Positions 48,431 to 58,219 of a stretch of 64,000 bases of DNA are shown piece by piece. Below the pieces are notes generated by a model. It worked only from the letters and a program-made list of their open reading frames with translations. It was not told the DNA's origin and did no database searches. The position numbers and the translations under genes are program-made. Origin of the DNA: Pomphorhynchus laevis (taxonomy: Eukaryota > Acanthocephala > Palaeacanthocephala > Echinorhynchida > Pomphorhynchidae); contig WNNJ02000886.1 of assembly GCA_012934845.2 (NCBI GenBank), positions 62,001 through 126,000 on the forward strand, written 5' to 3'. The first letter of the stretch is position 1, and each line of letters begins with the position of its first letter.

Positions 48431-48722
48431 TTATTTTATATTTCGCTAACCTCTGTTAGCATCTTCAAAAATTACAATTTAAGAAATTCATTCAATTTCA
48501 TACAGAAATCTAAGAAATTCAGAAATAAAAATTTAAGAAATTCATAAAAAATCATTAATCATTAATTTCTTAGATTCTTACGATCTAAGAAATTCTTCTT
48601 CATAAATTACAATATATGATTGTAATTTTCTAAAGATGCAAACAGAAGTAGTTAGCGAAATATCAAATAAAAATTGCCCATTTCTTTTGATCCAGCTCCA
48701 ATAATTATTTATCAATAATGGA
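48425..48722. repeat. Inverted repeat pair related to 41,951-42,122
   Basis: 48,430-48,477 (tttcgctaacctctgttagcatcttc) and 48,630-48,722 (gtaattttctaaagatgc ... gttagcgaaatatc ... tttgatccagct ... aataatggat) are inverted relative to each other and match the two arms at 42.0 kb. The spacer has several aagaaattca repeats. The hammerhead-like first box is altered in both arms. Confidence 0.6.
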
Positions 48723-49678
48723 TTTATGTCAACTATTTACAAAACTTTATATGTTTACATAAATTCTCTTGTGTCCGAGAATATAAGTTATCTGATCATG
48801 GTGTTTTTGCGTGCATGGTCCAACAAATGAACGTCATATTATGTGGTAAGAGCGATATGTCAGTGTTTCTCTTAGCGATAGATGATCATTACATGTTCAA
48901 ATATTAAATAAACAATTGATATTAAATGAATGTTATTTGTGAAAATTTTCGCGAATTTTTAGATAGAATACAGATAATGAATATAGACATGCAATTTTTG
49001 TAATTTTGATCAATAATATTTGGTGTGATTTATCTGGTATTTCCAAATTTATATATTAATGTTAGAATAAAGAGGAATTAGTACCATTATGAATACATAA
49101 TAGGGCAGATTATACTATTGCATCAATATTATAAATGGATACTATATGTAATCAATATCAAACATCACGATTTACATTATTATTACCACTCGCCAATCAA
49201 ATGTAGTAATACAATTGCACATACAAATAAAGAACATGCTTCGCAAACTGTTTTTATTGGCGGATATGTGTGCACTTTATTCTTTTGAAAAAGTGATACA
49301 CATCAACTTTATATAGAAATCATTTTTTAAATAAAGTTTAGTCAAATATAAAGTTTACAATAATAATTGATACAATATTGTGATTGTATTTTGAAACAAA
49401 AAATAAACTCATATAATCCTGTTTAAATACAGTTTCTAAAATACTAAACTAATAGAAATATCAAATTAAAATTAACCATTTTGAATTCATTTTCTGGTTA
49501 TATTTAGTGTAAACTTATTGCATAAAATAAATACAAATTATTTGCATGTTATTACAAAAAATGCAATCAACACAGAATCGGTGTGGTGTTTAGATTGAAC
49601 ACAGCGGACTGTCTTAGTTTTTTAGAGATAGTTAATAAACTGTATTTCACATTTTATTTTAACAAAAAATAACTTTCA
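48723..49678. other. Intergenic region upstream of the four-gene cluster
   Basis: AT-rich sequence without a convincing frame or repeat; presumably contains promoter and 5' UTR of the 49.7 kb gene. Confidence 0.4.
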
Positions 49679-50457
49679 ATGCATTCTCAAAAATCTACTG
49701 ATATAAACAGTTATGAATCAAACGAGGCACATAACAATAAAAGCAAATCAATATCTACACCTAATGACGATCAGAATTTAGTGGAATTCGATCTGCAAAG
49801 TTTACAGACAGCAATTCAAGACACAATAAAAAAGGAATCGATAGTGAGAATATATCAGCAATAATATCACATTTCCCATTCAAAATTGCGGCTATCAATC
49901 ATATAGATCAAATGATTGAACACTTCAGTACTGGAGGGAATTCTAGTTTGTCAAGTTCAAACATACCTGGAAGTAATGATGAAAACGAACAGGAAGCGGA
50001 CAATCACGAAAAAAATATCCATCAAACAGGAGATGATAGTTATCAGTCGAATAATGATAGTGAGTCGCCAAATTCGTCGTCTGCCGATTCAGGAATGCAG
50101 GAAATGTTATCAGTATCAATAACGACTGATGAAAATTCATTTGATATGTACTCACTGAGCAGTACTAATAATTTTTCTGACTCTAATAATACTACAAATA
50201 TCGAAAACCTTGAATCAGAATATGATCGAATACTCCAGCCCTATTTTCGAGAGATGAAATATAGATATTGCACAGCATTAGTGGCTCCTAGGTTATCCTG
50301 TCCTTTTTGCAAAAATTTACATATTGAATCCAAGCACATGATGCTTACGTTTCTTGATTTGACACATAAACTTTTTAAACACATCGGAGATATTTTACGA
50401 GTACACCAAAGCCGTATACCTAATGAACATATTGATTATGAGCTAAAAAATACGTGA
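49679..50457 (+). CDS. CPxC-family protein, two frames joined at a -1 slippery site
   Basis: A frame starting with ATG at 49,679 runs 61 codons to a stop at 49,864. A second frame, open without stop from 49,768, runs to 50,457 and carries the family module. At 49,828-49,834 the first frame reads A_AAA_AAG, a canonical -1 frameshift heptamer. A one-base backward slip there leads into the second frame at GGA ATC GAT and would give about 259 residues, close to the lengths of its neighbours. The product would be Asn/Ser/Glu-rich, then CPFCKNLH (from 50,299) and a helical segment ending LKNT. No AATAAA signal lies close by and the C-terminus is shorter than in paralogues. The sequence after the stop resembles a family C-terminus in another frame (about 50,510-50,590), so decay or an intron is possible. 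An assembly error in the A6 run would also explain the break. Confidence 0.6.
49828..49834 (+). promoter_or_regulatory. Candidate -1 ribosomal frameshift heptamer A_AAA_AAG
   Basis: The heptamer is in the required X_XXY_YYZ register of the upstream frame and the shift enters the long downstream frame. I see no strong hairpin or pseudoknot in the next 60 bases, which are AT-rich, so efficient programmed shifting is not assured. Confidence 0.35.
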
Positions 50458-50963
50458 TCGATAAATACAGAGCATTTTTGATGCGATAAATTCGTAGTCA
50501 GTTGTTAAGAAGGCGGCAAATCTGTTTCGTTCTTATATATTTCTTATATTAGCAGAAATACAGCTGAAAAACACAAAAGAAACACGTTCAAATTGATAAG
50601 AATGTTTATTTCTCTTTTTATACATTTGTTCTTGCTAAATAACTATTTAATTACACTATACGAGCGTTTCAGTTTTTTATATAGAGTTGGAAACAATAGA
50701 TACTGTCGTTTTAGAATTTTTCAATTATTAAACATTTGAATGTTTATAAATAATTGATATACTTGAAATAACGAGCATATAATACATAATACATGTATTA
50801 AAATGCATGTTTTTGCTGCGTAGCAATCTTCATTTTAATGAATGTTTTACATTTAATGAATAAATTCAAATCGTTTGTAAACTAATATTTATTTATGAAA
50901 TTTTTTCTTTTATTTTAATGATTATAATAAAAACAATTAACCATTTTGTATCGTATATTTCAG
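50458..50963. other. Spacer or intron between the first two cluster genes
   Basis: No frame that continues either gene cleanly. It ends in cgtatatttcag directly before the next ATG, a strong 3' splice-site-like sequence. Confidence 0.4.
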
Positions 50964-51509
50964 ATGTTTAACCAATCTCAGCGCAATGGTAACGCCATTA
51001 ACTATAGTAGAGTATTTTACAGAAGTTATGACATTGCTTCAAGCGAGAAAAAAATTGATGGATCATCGACTATCTTTCAGCCATCAGAACGTCTTGAGCC
51101 AAGAATGACGTCAGCCAGGTCATCGTTGATTCTGACACCTAGCATAGATACCGATATCATATACGATATCAATCCTGTAGGTTGTCCGATTTGCAGCAAA
51201 TCTTATGGGATGTTGCCGACAGGTGCTCTAATAAACGATTTACAAATGACATTTATCCAGATAAAGTCAATGTTTGACAATATCAGGGCATACAATGCAG
51301 ATGAATTGAGCGGACAGTTATATCATCAACAATGTAATCGAAGCAGTGTTTTGAGAGCTCAGATTAATATAGTATATCGTTTGTTGGACAGGGCATGTTT
51401 TCTAGTTGATTATCTGCATCTATACATGCATTCGATGATTGGATATATTCACTTAATTAATGACAATTATCGTATGCAACAGTTCTTTGACCATTCAATC
51501 CAAGATTAA
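50964..51509 (+). CDS. CPxC-family protein, 181 aa
   Basis: The ATG at 50,964 was chosen because it follows tatatttcag, a good splice acceptor; the frame stays open upstream without an ATG. The N-terminus (MFNQSQRNGNAINYSR) is polar. Residues 74-77 are CPIC, in the context NPVGCPICSKSYG, followed by amphipathic helices (LINDLQMTFIQIKSMFDNI) and a hydrophobic helix pair ending HLYMHSMIGYIHLI. Spacing matches the module at the end of the 666-aa protein, though the NPF motif is missing. An AATAAA signal starts within 10 bases of the stop. The frame is intact. Function unknown. It may be an own gene preceded by a trans-splice site or the 3' exon of a longer one. Confidence 0.7.
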   Translation: MFNQSQRNGNAINYSRVFYRSYDIASSEKKIDGSSTIFQPSERLEPRMTSARSSLILTPSIDTDIIYDINPVGCPICSKSYGMLPTGALINDLQMTFIQIKSMFDNIRAYNADELSGQLYHQQCNRSSVLRAQINIVYRLLDRACFLVDYLHLYMHSMIGYIHLINDNYRMQQFFDHSIQD

Positions 51510-52562
51510 AGATGTTAATAAAAATATATTACAATCAAAAGTTATTGAGACTTTTAATTCGTCTGAAAAAGAGTTGGAAATTAAAAAAAAGTCTCTTTGA
51601 AATTAATATATATGCATTCAATATATAAAACATTGTAGGCTTTAGCTAATATTTTTAATATTATAAAGTATATTAATATTATCGTTGAAATCGATTTAAA
51701 AGAAAAATCGTTTTATAACAAAGCATTCTACATATGAGAAAAATTATTATTACATTCTATCGCATATTGTAAAGATGTTTTTAAAAAACAATATTAAAAT
51801 CCATTTTTCAACATACCATATATTGTACTATTATAATACTTTTTTAATATTATTTTTGATGTTGATTCTAATGGATAATTTGATTTCGAATATTTACTCA
51901 GAATGAATATTCGAAAATGCGTTCACCAAGAGAATGTGATTGTTTTTATTGCTATTATCAATCATGCTATATTGTTCGTGTCTTGGCTATTATAAATAGC
52001 GCAAACAACTCTGTAATGTGACATTTTTAATGCAAAAAGCATGATCTAGTACTAACTTAGATTTGTCGCTTATCCACCCTGAGTTTTCTGGATTTTAAAT
52101 TACATTTGATTTTTCAGTTTCTTAAGATTTAAAGTGTTTTAGCGTCCTTTAACTTGTTGTATGATATGTGCTCTTATATGCCCGTTATACAGCTGATATT
52201 TTAGGACTGATACTTTCAACACTCATGTTCCTTTCAAGTCTTGTTTTATTTTTATTTCGGTAGATGTCATTCACTTTCATTGTTTTGATGATTTGCTGTA
52301 CATTATTCTCTTTAGTGTAGATTATTTTCTGATAGTTGATTTAATATTTATTAAAGTAGAACAATTAAACTTTAAGTACATTGTAATTTTTTGTTTTAAA
52401 ACTCGAATGATTTAATATTTAGAGATATACAATATGTTTTACACCATCAAAATTTTGTATGCTTAAGATCATATATAACATCTAATATTACACAATTCTA
52501 GATCAAAACAATTCAACAGTCAATATTTGTCTTATCTTGATAGCATTCTTACATACATTGTG
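51510..52562. other. Intergenic, nothing recognised
   Basis: AT-rich spacer. ttcaacag at 52,512-52,519 is a possible acceptor 43 bases before the next gene's ATG. Confidence 0.4.
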
Positions 52563-53486
52563 ATGAAATCCGATAAAGAACTTACCGATTTAATGGAAAA
52601 CTCAGATCAATCTAAACTAGACTCTTCCGATCATATCGACGATGTTGATAAATCAGCGGTTACTCAGCAAACTGATTTGCAGATAAATTATCACACCACA
52701 ACCTGTGATCCAATTTATACAGGAAATACAACAGCCAAATCATCTGAATTTTGCTATAGCAACCAATCGCTTTTAAATAATAGGCAAAATAAAATAAATT
52801 ACTATTATCCGAGTCCATATAACACAATTACCTACTATAATATCCCACTAAGGCCTACTGATTGTACTAGATACAGTATACCAAACACTAACACATCATT
52901 GAACCTTACTAGTAATTATAACAGCAGTTATAATAATGATATTACTGGTAATTACAACAGTAGAAATAGTTTGCGCAAGAAAAAGTTTATGACACAATTT
53001 CAACAAAGTTCAAATGGTACCGGGGGAATATTCGTTCCTGCTACTATGAATCTGGGCAAAAAATACAGTCAAGAGGAAATATTTAATCTAATTGCAACAA
53101 CTGGTCAAACACACCTTACAGCTTGCGTTTTATTTGAAATGAAATATGCTTCGTTGAAGGAATCTATATCTGCGGAACTTGTTGAAAATGTATATATACC
53201 ACCTAACTTTCATTTTGGGTTTAATGACATTAGCGGTCAAGCGGTATCCAGAGATCAATTTGACATGATTGAATCGTACGACTCTGTGATTAACGACAAC
53301 ACAACTTTTCATAACTTTGCTGGAATTTTAAAGCGATCTTTTCCTAATTTTTTCGTAAACGTTCAACCATCAAACTTAAGTGACTATATTAACCCTGAGC
53401 CAAATATGTCTACTACGTTCAACCAAGTAGATACCAACTTTTATAATACACTTCTAACCCAAATAGGCAATATGAAGTCTGCATAA
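52563..53486 (+). CDS. Cluster protein without CPxC, 307 aa, possibly BEN-like C-terminus
   Basis: Intact frame from the ATG at 52,563 (the reading frame is open 12 codons further, without ATG). Residues 1-140 are acidic then Asn/Tyr/Ser-rich (TSNYNSSYNNDITGNYNSRN), like the N-termini of its neighbours. After a basic stretch (RKKKF) comes an ordered part: GIFVPATMNLGKKYSQEEIF, LTACVLFEMKYASLKESIS and VSRDQFDMIESYDSV, ending LTQIGNMKSA. The order of a Leu-rich helix, a gap, then a D/Q-x2-MI helix loosely recalls BEN domains, but this is weak. It lacks the CPxC module and so may be a diverged paralogue or an unrelated gene. AATAAA at about 53,566 is a fitting poly(A) signal. Confidence 0.7.
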   Translation: MKSDKELTDLMENSDQSKLDSSDHIDDVDKSAVTQQTDLQINYHTTTCDPIYTGNTTAKSSEFCYSNQSLLNNRQNKINYYYPSPYNTITYYNIPLRPTDCTRYSIPNTNTSLNLTSNYNSSYNNDITGNYNSRNSLRKKKFMTQFQQSSNGTGGIFVPATMNLGKKYSQEEIFNLIATTGQTHLTACVLFEMKYASLKESISAELVENVYIPPNFHFGFNDISGQAVSRDQFDMIESYDSVINDNTTFHNFAGILKRSFPNFFVNVQPSNLSDYINPEPNMSTTFNQVDTNFYNTLLTQIGNMKSA

Positions 53487-54317
53487 ATTTGGTACTTGTT
53501 TGGCTATGTGATTTTGATACAAATTAATAACCATTTCAAAAATTATATGTAAGTAAAGTACATCAAATAAAATTCCTTCCTTCATAACATCAGATTAATA
53601 AAATGTAATAATTTACGCTTATAAAAAGAGTTGAATTGGACATGTAATCTAGTAAAATAGAAGGATTTTAAATGTGATAGTAAAAAACGATCATCCAAAA
53701 TTGACTGTGACTGTATAAAATGATCTAAACGCTATGTACTGTTGGAATTCAACATTTTATGTTGAAGTAAAATAATGCTTTAATTTTTGCATACACAATA
53801 TAAACCTTATCAAAGCTATTGTAGTTTCAAGCTCTTGAAAGAAATTGGTAAGAGTATATTATACAGTATTAGAAAACAATTATTAGTTAAGACTCATCTT
53901 TCACTACAATTGCGATTTAGAATAGTTTTAAGTGTAATTTAAAACTATTTATTTGCAATTTAATTTTAATTATGATTCAAATTAATATATGAACTCATAT
54001 GCAATAGATGTATTGTCGATAATTGTATTGTTTACACAATTCTTCCGGATCTGTGTTAAAGGAAATTATTGTATTGACTAAAGATAATTATTATTCTGTT
54101 TAAATTATAAACATAATAATTGATTGTCATCAGTTTCGCTAATGACTGCTCAAAATTTATACCGAAAACAAAACGTTTACGTAAACATTAGCATTTATGT
54201 TTAAAAGTATTATATAAATTAAATGTAATTTTATTGTGATTTTACACTATAATGGTGTAATATGTATCACAGAGTTAGAGAAGTACCAAATACTCGAAAA
54301 GTAAATGCCCACAACAG
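53487..54317. other. Intergenic, nothing recognised
   Basis: AT-rich spacer with the poly(A) signal of the preceding gene. It ends in cccacaacag directly before the next ATG. Confidence 0.4.
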
Positions 54318-55310
54318 ATGTATCCGATATATGCAAACAGCGACCAACAAAAAATGCAGTCTATAATATCTCTTCCAAATAAAAATTTCACAGATATCAA
54401 ACAATATCCACAAGCATCATCCTTGGTGTCAACATTGCCAAACAGCATCTACTGTCTACATTGTTGTGATCCTGTGGATGCTAACGGAAACGCACCTATT
54501 AATTATGCAATTACTAGTGCATTCGAAATGTTAGATAACAAATGTCCAGCACTAGCAATATTTCGTCAAAAGCTCAACGGTTTTATGAATTTAATTGGCC
54601 TAGAATTAAAAATTCCATGGATAGAGCCAAAATTAAGAAAGTTAGATGACCGAGAAACTCTGCCAACAGGTCTACTAACTACCTTACCAGACGAAACTAC
54701 CAGTTCAAACTTTACATTTTCTAAGAGATCTTGCCCCATGTGTGGATATCCGAGTGCACTTCGAGATGCCTTTAATCATCTACAACATATGTACGATAAG
54801 TTTGACGAATTTAAAAAATTTCAGCAGCTTCAGTTTGATTTAGATCACAGTACCTTAGATTTCCAAAACCCATTCCTTTTTGATAAAGTATCCTTTCCAT
54901 ATATAAATAACGATGATCAGATTGCTCATGCTTCAAAAATATTAGGACATGCGACTTGTTTAAAAGATTTCTTTATTTCGTACAGAGATGCACTCATCAA
55001 ATCCATCGATTCACTGAATCTCTATTTTGAAGAAAATTCTAGTAATATCAACAACAGTAATAATATTAACAGCATGTCCAACATGACACCAGATATCAAA
55101 ATTTTTCAATACCAGAACCAAAACTCACTGACTAAAGAATACATGTTTATCAATGTATCGCCTTATTTAATCGAAAACAATCAGCACAGTATCGAAAACT
55201 ATTTGTTACGATACAATTTTGACAATCTCATCAATTTATTTGCAGATATTGTACGAATTAATAGAACCAGAAACGATGATCAAATTAGTCAAACATCTTC
55301 ATCAGACTAG
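54318..55310 (+). CDS. CPxC-family protein with two Cys knuckles, 330 aa
   Basis: Intact 330-codon frame; the ATG directly follows cccacaacag. Residues 46-49 are CLHC, followed by DPVDANGNAP and helices (AITSAFEML, FRQKLNGFMNLIG). Residues 139-142 are CPMC in KRSCPMCGYPS, followed by FNHLQHMYDKFDEFKKF, NPFLFDKV and a helix ending FFISYRDALIKSI. The second module aligns by eye with the C-terminus of the 666-aa protein at CPxCxYP, NPF and the final helix, so the protein may carry two copies of one domain, the first more diverged. After residue 240 an Asn/Ser-rich linker leads to an Asn-rich C-terminal segment. AATAAA at 55,415-55,420 fits a poly(A) signal. No signal peptide or membrane span. 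Function unknown. Confidence 0.75.
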   Translation: MYPIYANSDQQKMQSIISLPNKNFTDIKQYPQASSLVSTLPNSIYCLHCCDPVDANGNAPINYAITSAFEMLDNKCPALAIFRQKLNGFMNLIGLELKIPWIEPKLRKLDDRETLPTGLLTTLPDETTSSNFTFSKRSCPMCGYPSALRDAFNHLQHMYDKFDEFKKFQQLQFDLDHSTLDFQNPFLFDKVSFPYINNDDQIAHASKILGHATCLKDFFISYRDALIKSIDSLNLYFEENSSNINNSNNINSMSNMTPDIKIFQYQNQNSLTKEYMFINVSPYLIENNQHSIENYLLRYNFDNLINLFADIVRINRTRNDDQISQTSSSD

Positions 55311-56055
55311 ACACTTTGTTCTCAAATCGAATATTTTCTAAGTGTTCAATCTATTCTGTAAAATGTTCAGTAAAATCTTATCTTTGTTTATTTTAAATAA
55401 TATTAAATTGTAAAAATAAAAGAATTATTTCAGTTTTATCAATGATATTGCCTTATCATTAATATAGTTATATAATTAATATTATATTACTATAATAATA
55501 TAATATATAATAACAAAATTTGTTACTATATATTTAAGCGTTTATCTAGAAATTGTATATATTATAAGTAAATTTTCGTTATACTTGTGGCTAGTAAAAG
55601 AATAATTCGATCAAATTTGAATGCATTGACAAATATATTATGTCCGCAGACAACTTGTATTCATAATGCTTACTAAGGTATTTACCAGTAACTGCAGACA
55701 CTTAAATTATTACGATAAATGCATTTTCTCCATTTTTCGATTTTTATTGGAAATGCAACATTAACAAACTACATATCATTTTATTGAATGTTCAAAGTGT
55801 GCTGTTATGGAAAATTGTGTATTCCGCATTTTTTTATCACTTTCTACAATGTAATATCGGTAGTTATCATTTTACTGAATGCATTGTTTTGTGCTGTTCT
55901 CGATCAGTCTATATGCAATCGAGAAGTCTTTAAATATATTGTCAATGTCAAAGTTGTAATGACGATCACATATTTGTATTGAATGACTTTATTGATAGGT
56001 AGAGCGTTTGGATTATTGTATTATTGCAGTGAACGGATTGAAAATTAATAATCTT
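55311..56055. other. Non-coding stretch
   Basis: 3' UTR of the preceding gene and AT-rich spacer. A 64-codon hydrophobic frame at 55,788-55,982 has no support. Confidence 0.4.
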
Positions 56056-56059
56056 CAAT

Positions 56060-56475
56060 CAATTCTCTTAATTGAAAATTAAGAAAATTGATAAAATCAT
56101 AATAATTATGTTGACTGGTGTATTTTGTTAAAGGTCAAAGCTGCAACGACTAGCACCTCTTTGACTCGAAGGACTTCACTCAGGGCCAGCAACTCTTACT
56201 TTTTATGTTGATTGTTTAATTTCAGTTTAATTTTATTTTGTTATTTAAATGTACATAAAAAACAGTTCATTAAAACAGTACATTAAAATAACAAAATAAA
56301 ATTTAAACTGAAATTAAACAATCAACATAAAAAGTAACAGTTGCTGACCATGCATGAAGTCTTTCAAGTCAAAGAGGTGATCGTGGTTGCAATTTTGACG
56401 ATTAAAACAATATACACTAGTCAACATAATTATTATGGTTTTATCAATTCTCTTAATTTTTAATTTCTTCAGTGC
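56060..56475. repeat. Large palindrome, arms about 200 bp
   Basis: Left arm 56,060-56,265 and right arm 56,268-56,475 are inverted copies (ataatcataattatgttgac type ends, cacctctttgac, gcaactctta / taacagttgc, and ttgattgtttaatttcagttt / its complement at the centre). A third, partial copy of the right arm lies at about 56,520-56,610 (tcaaagatgtcatcgtcgttg). No coding content. Confidence 0.65.
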
Positions 56476-56639
56476 ATAAATGAAATAATCAAAGCGCTCT
56501 ACCGCTTAAAAGTCATTTAATTCAAAGATGTCATCGTCGTTGTAATTTTGACGTTCACTATTTGTATGCTGCTAATCAACATTATCATGATGATTTTATC
56601 TATACCACTATTAATTTTCAATACTAATCAAATGGATCA

Positions 56640-57440
56640 TCCTCGTTGTGTTTGACGCATGCACAAAAAGCTAATATACAGTTTTAAATTTATTTATCTT
56701 TGTGACGCAGTTTTAGAGCAGTTTTGCTTTTAAATACTGTCAATGAATAAAATAATGCAGTTGCTATTGCTTCGGCATTTGTGCTTTTCATTTTCACTAT
56801 TTCTGATCATTTCTTGAGAATACATATTACGACAGAGAATAAAATTCTCTTTTGGACGATCCCGCAAAATTGATATGGGTTCGAGCCCATGCCTCATTCG
56901 ATACGTGGCAATTGTGAAAGAGATCTGGTGGCTTGGCGTTTTCAACATATGTACAGTTTTGTGCGTAATGTTCAATTTATTTCATTCAGCATTTGTAAAA
57001 GCACTGCTCCCGATCCTGACTGGCATGCATTACATATGAGATTTTCAGTAAGCTGTTAGTTAACCATAAAATATAGTCCCTAATCATTTTTTATTTTTAT
57101 CAGTTAACTTGTACAATCACTTACTGATCGTATATTTGATATTAAATTTGCATAAAAACTTACCGACCTAAATAAAAAAACTTATCTCTAAAACATTTGG
57201 AGATATTTTCATTTGTTTTGTTGCTTGTATTTTACTTGGATCTTATGCAATAGTCTCTTACTGGAAAACATGGTAAATAAATATTATCTTGTTCTGACCA
57301 AATTTACTTTTTCTACCAGGCTCGAACCTGACTTTCATTAACATTGAAGTATCACATACAAAAGTTGCATATATACGTCATATGTGATCCTGGTGATGAT
57401 TATATCATAGTAGTATACCGTAAGATTTATTTATTTAATC
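56640..57440. other. Non-coding stretch
   Basis: An 81-codon minus-strand frame (56975-56730) is unsupported. Two T-arm-like gttcgag sequences (near 56,880 and 57,323) do not complete tRNAs. Confidence 0.35.
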
Positions 57441-57444
57441 CATT

Positions 57445-57575
57445 AAGCAAAACCACACCTCATTAAACTAATTCTAATAATATAATTCCTTCCTCTAAAA
57501 ATAAGTTTGGACTTATTTATAGGATCAGATAAGAATTATATTATTAGAATTTGTTTAGTGAGGCGTGGTTTTCAT
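57445..57575. repeat. Short inverted repeat, arms about 40 bp
   Basis: aaaaccacacctcattaaac...attctaataatataattc (57,448-57,488) is inverted at about 57,532-57,572, with a spacer of about 43 bp. It is MITE-like in size; no target duplication was identified. Confidence 0.6.
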
Positions 57576-57639
57576 GAATAATGAATAAATCTTAGCACAA
57601 ATACAATAATGCTAAACAAAAAATTATTGGACTTCGTTA

Positions 57640-57905
57640 AAAGAAAAATATTTAGGAATTCCTTGCATAAATGAATAACGAAATTCTTCATTTAAAATTT
57701 CAACTATCAAGTGAATATAAATATATGGATAAAATTTAATTGATAGAATCCTTAAATATTTTAATAAATCAAATTTGTTTAAAAGTAGGAGCATCTATAT
57801 TTAGACAAATAAAATATGTTCCAATATGAGGTATTAGTAGCGCACTTATTTTTAAGCTTTATAGAATATGAATTTATTCATTACTGTAAAAAAATCTAAA
57901 CTACA
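57640..57905 (+). mobile_element. PLE RT fragment
   Basis: Parallels 30,025-30,230: YKYMDKI, then SLNILINQ, KVGASIFRQIKYVPI-like and SFIEYEFIHYC segments, with stops. It ends where an inverted PLE tail begins. Confidence 0.6.
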
Positions 57906-58195
57906 TAAATCAGATCAGCTAACTTAGTCTACGTATTTTATATTATCTATAAATTAAAAAAAATGCTAAATAAAATTTTAAATAATTAAATAATTAATAA
58001 TTGAATAACTATATATAATAATAAACAATTAATAATTGTTACATAAGATTTTAAATAATGTATATCGAGTAAAATATAAAATTAAAATTTTTAATAGAAG
58101 TCATTTTTGATAAAATAACTAATTAATAACAGACGATGTATCATAATAAGGATCAGAGTTCATCAGGAGTCACTTATGACAACTGATATCAGTCA
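57905..58195 (-). mobile_element. PLE tail, inverted
   Basis: aaatcagatcagctaacttagtctacgtatttta at about 57,917 is the reverse of the terminal box. The sequence to about 58,165 (aacagacgatgtatcataataagga) is the reverse of the tail. Confidence 0.6.
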
Positions 58196-58219
58196 CTGCT
58201 TTGAAATATATGTTCCTAT

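Noticed and set aside
49844-49906. 63-base GT-AG intron between the two frames of the 49.7 kb gene
   Set aside because: The donor gtgaga and acceptor atatag look plausible, but joining them puts a TGA codon in frame almost at once; the slippery-site or indel explanation fits the phase.
50454-50963. Splicing the 49.7 kb frame into the 51.0 kb frame
   Set aside because: The only donor near the stop (ac|gtgatc) is weak and gives the wrong phase at the tttcag acceptor; both frames also carry their own CPxC module.
56815-56905. tRNA-like T arm (gggttcgagccc) near 56,880
   Set aside because: The stem closes on a 6-base loop instead of 7 and no D or anticodon arm is found at the right spacing.
57295-57355. 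Second T-arm-like caggttcgagcctg on the minus strand
   Set aside because: No acceptor stem or anticodon arm; likely chance or a remnant.
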